In this document: in pieces, positions 4,869 to 6,176 of the stretch
How positions within the stretch are numbered: the stretch's first letter is position 1
Layout: every line of letters starts with the position of its first letter
Assembly (NCBI GenBank): GCA_902475415.1
Contig: CABRZK010000153.1
Span: 1 to 6,176 of the forward strand
Length of the DNA: 6,176 nucleotides
Direction of reading: 5' to 3'
DNA from: an uncultured Eubacterium sp.
Lineage (GTDB): Bacteria > Bacillota > Clostridia > Lachnospirales > Lachnospiraceae
Notes under the pieces: generated by a model
The model's database searches: none
The model's input: the letters and a program-made list of their open reading frames with translations, nothing else
What the model was told of the DNA's origin: nothing
Translations under genes and position numbers: made by a program

Positions 4869-6176
4869 CTACTTACTTTTCTTAAACTGAGAATCATAAA
4901 TTTCCCGATATACTTCACAGGATGTCAGCAGTTCCTCATGGGTTCCAATTCCAACGACATCTCCATCGTCCAGCACCACAATTTTATCTGCGTACTGAAT
5001 GGATGATGTTCTCTGTGACACAATAAATAAGGTTGGTTTGTGCTCCATGGCGCCGATTGCCATACGAAGTGCTGCATCTGTTGCAAAATCCAGTGCAGAA
5101 GAACTGTCATCCAGAATCAGAATTTCCGGATTTTTCACCAGAGCACGGGCAATGGTCAGACGCTGCCTTTGACCGCCGGAGAAGTTTTTACCTCCCTGCT
5201 CCACTTCTGTATCAAGTCCTTTTTCCTTCTTTTCTACCACATCTTTTGCCTGAGCGACCTCGAGAGCTGCACAGATTTCTTCCTCTGTGGCATCTGGCTT
5301 GCCCCACTGCATATTGGAACGGATGGTTCCTGCAAACAGTACAGCTTTCTGTGGAACGACACCGATTTTATCTCGCAGCTCTGTCAGACCATAGTCACGA
5401 ACATTTTTTCCATCCACATAGACCGCACCGGAACTGCAGTCGTAAAAACGTGGAATCAGGTTCACCAGTGAGGATTTTCCGGAACCGGTTCCTCCGATAA
5501 TTCCGATGGTCTCTCCCTGGCGCACCTTCAGGTTAATATCGCTGACCGCTTCCTGAGCTGCCTGCGGATAGCGGATGCCTGCGTGATCAAATACCACATT
5601 ATATGCGGATGCCTCTTTTTCCTCTCCGCGCTCTGACTGCGGCAATGTCGAAACAGCTTCGAACTGCCCGGTCAGCTGCGCTTTTTCATCGGCTGAATCC
5701 AGATTGCCATCTTCAATACTCGGTTCTACTTCCAGAACAGACTGAATTCGATTACCACATGCCACAGATTTTGTAATGTTAATAATCAGATTTGCCAGCT
5801 TGATCAGCTCCGTCAGAATCTGAGACATATAGTTATACAGAGCCACTACTGCTCCCTGGGTAATGATACCCAGATCTACCCGGATGGCTCCCACCCAGAT
5901 CAGTGCAATGATTGCCACATTGATGATCACATAAGTAAGAGGATTCAGCAATGCAGAGATGCGACCTACAAATTTCTGGGTATCTGTCAGTGTCTGATTC
6001 TGCTGCCGGAACTCTGCTTCCTGTTCTTCTTCTTTGCAGAATGCACGCAGAACACGGACACCCGTCAAATTTTCCCTGGTCAGTCCCAGTACTTTATCCA
6101 GTCGGTTCTGTACTTTACGGTACAGTGGAATGCATGCCAGCATAACGCCAAATACAACTACTGCCAGAGCAGGAAT
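4869..6176 (-). CDS. ABC exporter half-transporter, degenerate-site partner (5' end beyond the right edge)
   Basis: This is 435 codons on the minus strand ending at TAG 4869-4871. Coding continues through the edge: 11 residues (IPALAVVVFGV) precede the ATG at 6143, and the family N-terminus with the first membrane segments is missing. Visible are the coupling region RKVQNRLDKVLGLTRENL, membrane segments near 5950-5880 and 5865-5775, and a full ATPase domain. Walker A GGTGSGKS is at 5472-5495, the Q-loop Gln at 5349-5351 and the signature FSGGQ at 5169-5183. Walker B ILILDD has Asp in place of the catalytic Glu (5106-5108), and VSQR has Gln in place of the switch His (5013-5015). These substitutions mark the degenerate half of heterodimeric multidrug-type exporters (BmrC/LmrC/TM287 type). 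The membrane-to-ATPase linker (about 5720-5600) is longer than usual and charged. The partner gene follows 117 nt downstream. The substrate is unknown. Confidence 0.93.
   Translation of the reverse strand: MPALAVVVFGVMLACIPLYRKVQNRLDKVLGLTRENLTGVRVLRAFCKEEEQEAEFRQQNQTLTDTQKFVGRISALLNPLTYVIINVAIIALIWVGAIRVDLGIITQGAVVALYNYMSQILTELIKLANLIINITKSVACGNRIQSVLEVEPSIEDGNLDSADEKAQLTGQFEAVSTLPQSERGEEKEASAYNVVFDHAGIRYPQAAQEAVSDINLKVRQGETIGIIGGTGSGKSSLVNLIPRFYDCSSGAVYVDGKNVRDYGLTELRDKIGVVPQKAVLFAGTIRSNMQWGKPDATEEEICAALEVAQAKDVVEKKEKGLDTEVEQGGKNFSGGQRQRLTIARALVKNPEILILDDSSSALDFATDAALRMAIGAMEHKPTLFIVSQRTSSIQYADKIVVLDDGDVVGIGTHEELLTSCEVYREIYDSQFKKSK

Noticed and set aside
5033..5500. Long plus-strand open frames opposite the ABC ATPase domain
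   Set aside because: These are shadows of the minus-strand gene, without ribosome sites or recognisable domains.

Overview
The window looks like chromosomal DNA of a Gram-positive gut-type clostridium, most likely Lachnospiraceae. The reasons are moderate GC, strong AGGAGG-type Shine-Dalgarno sites, a lipoprotein-type solute-binding protein, a paired half-transporter exporter whose wording is typical of that family, and the remnant of a hybrid sensor kinase with an extracellular solute-binding sensor. The taxonomic call is inference from protein style; no marker gene is present.

Layout from left to right. (1) Positions 1-531, minus strand: the N-terminal 177 codons of an NMT1/THI5-like ABC transporter substrate-binding lipoprotein, running off the left edge and starting at TTG. 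(2) 541-706: intergenic, with a 12-bp hairpin at 659-688. (3) 707-1163, minus: a collapsed hybrid sensor kinase/response regulator. Part of its solute-binding sensor is joined out of frame to the last part of a receiver domain, and the kinase core is gone. (4) 1337-2371, plus: an intact low-specificity threonine aldolase-type PLP enzyme with a strong ribosome binding site. (5) 2501-2860, plus: a small VOC/glyoxalase-fold protein. (6) 2862-2953: a very long inverted repeat with a 42-nt loop, acting as a bidirectional terminator between convergent genes. (7) 3010-4751 and 4869-6176, both minus: two half-transporters of a heterodimeric ABC multidrug-type exporter. The upstream one (4869-6176) is cut by the right edge and the downstream one carries a frameshift.

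How the genes fit together. The two ABC genes should form one heterodimer. The upstream subunit has a degenerate ATPase site (Asp for the Walker B Glu, Gln for the switch His) but a canonical signature motif. The downstream subunit has the catalytic Glu and His but a variant LSQGQ signature. One canonical and one degenerate ATP site result. The frameshift at about 3934-3940 removes the catalytically competent nucleotide-binding domain, so as written the exporter should be inactive. The frameshift looks like loss of one 7-nt unit by slippage between GTTATC repeats. The threonine aldolase and VOC genes are co-directional, with no convincing terminator between them.

I found no RNA gene, CRISPR array, insertion sequence or clearly new system. 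The most interesting items are the two broken genes (each with an inferable mutation), the functional asymmetry of the exporter pair, and the structured long-loop terminator.
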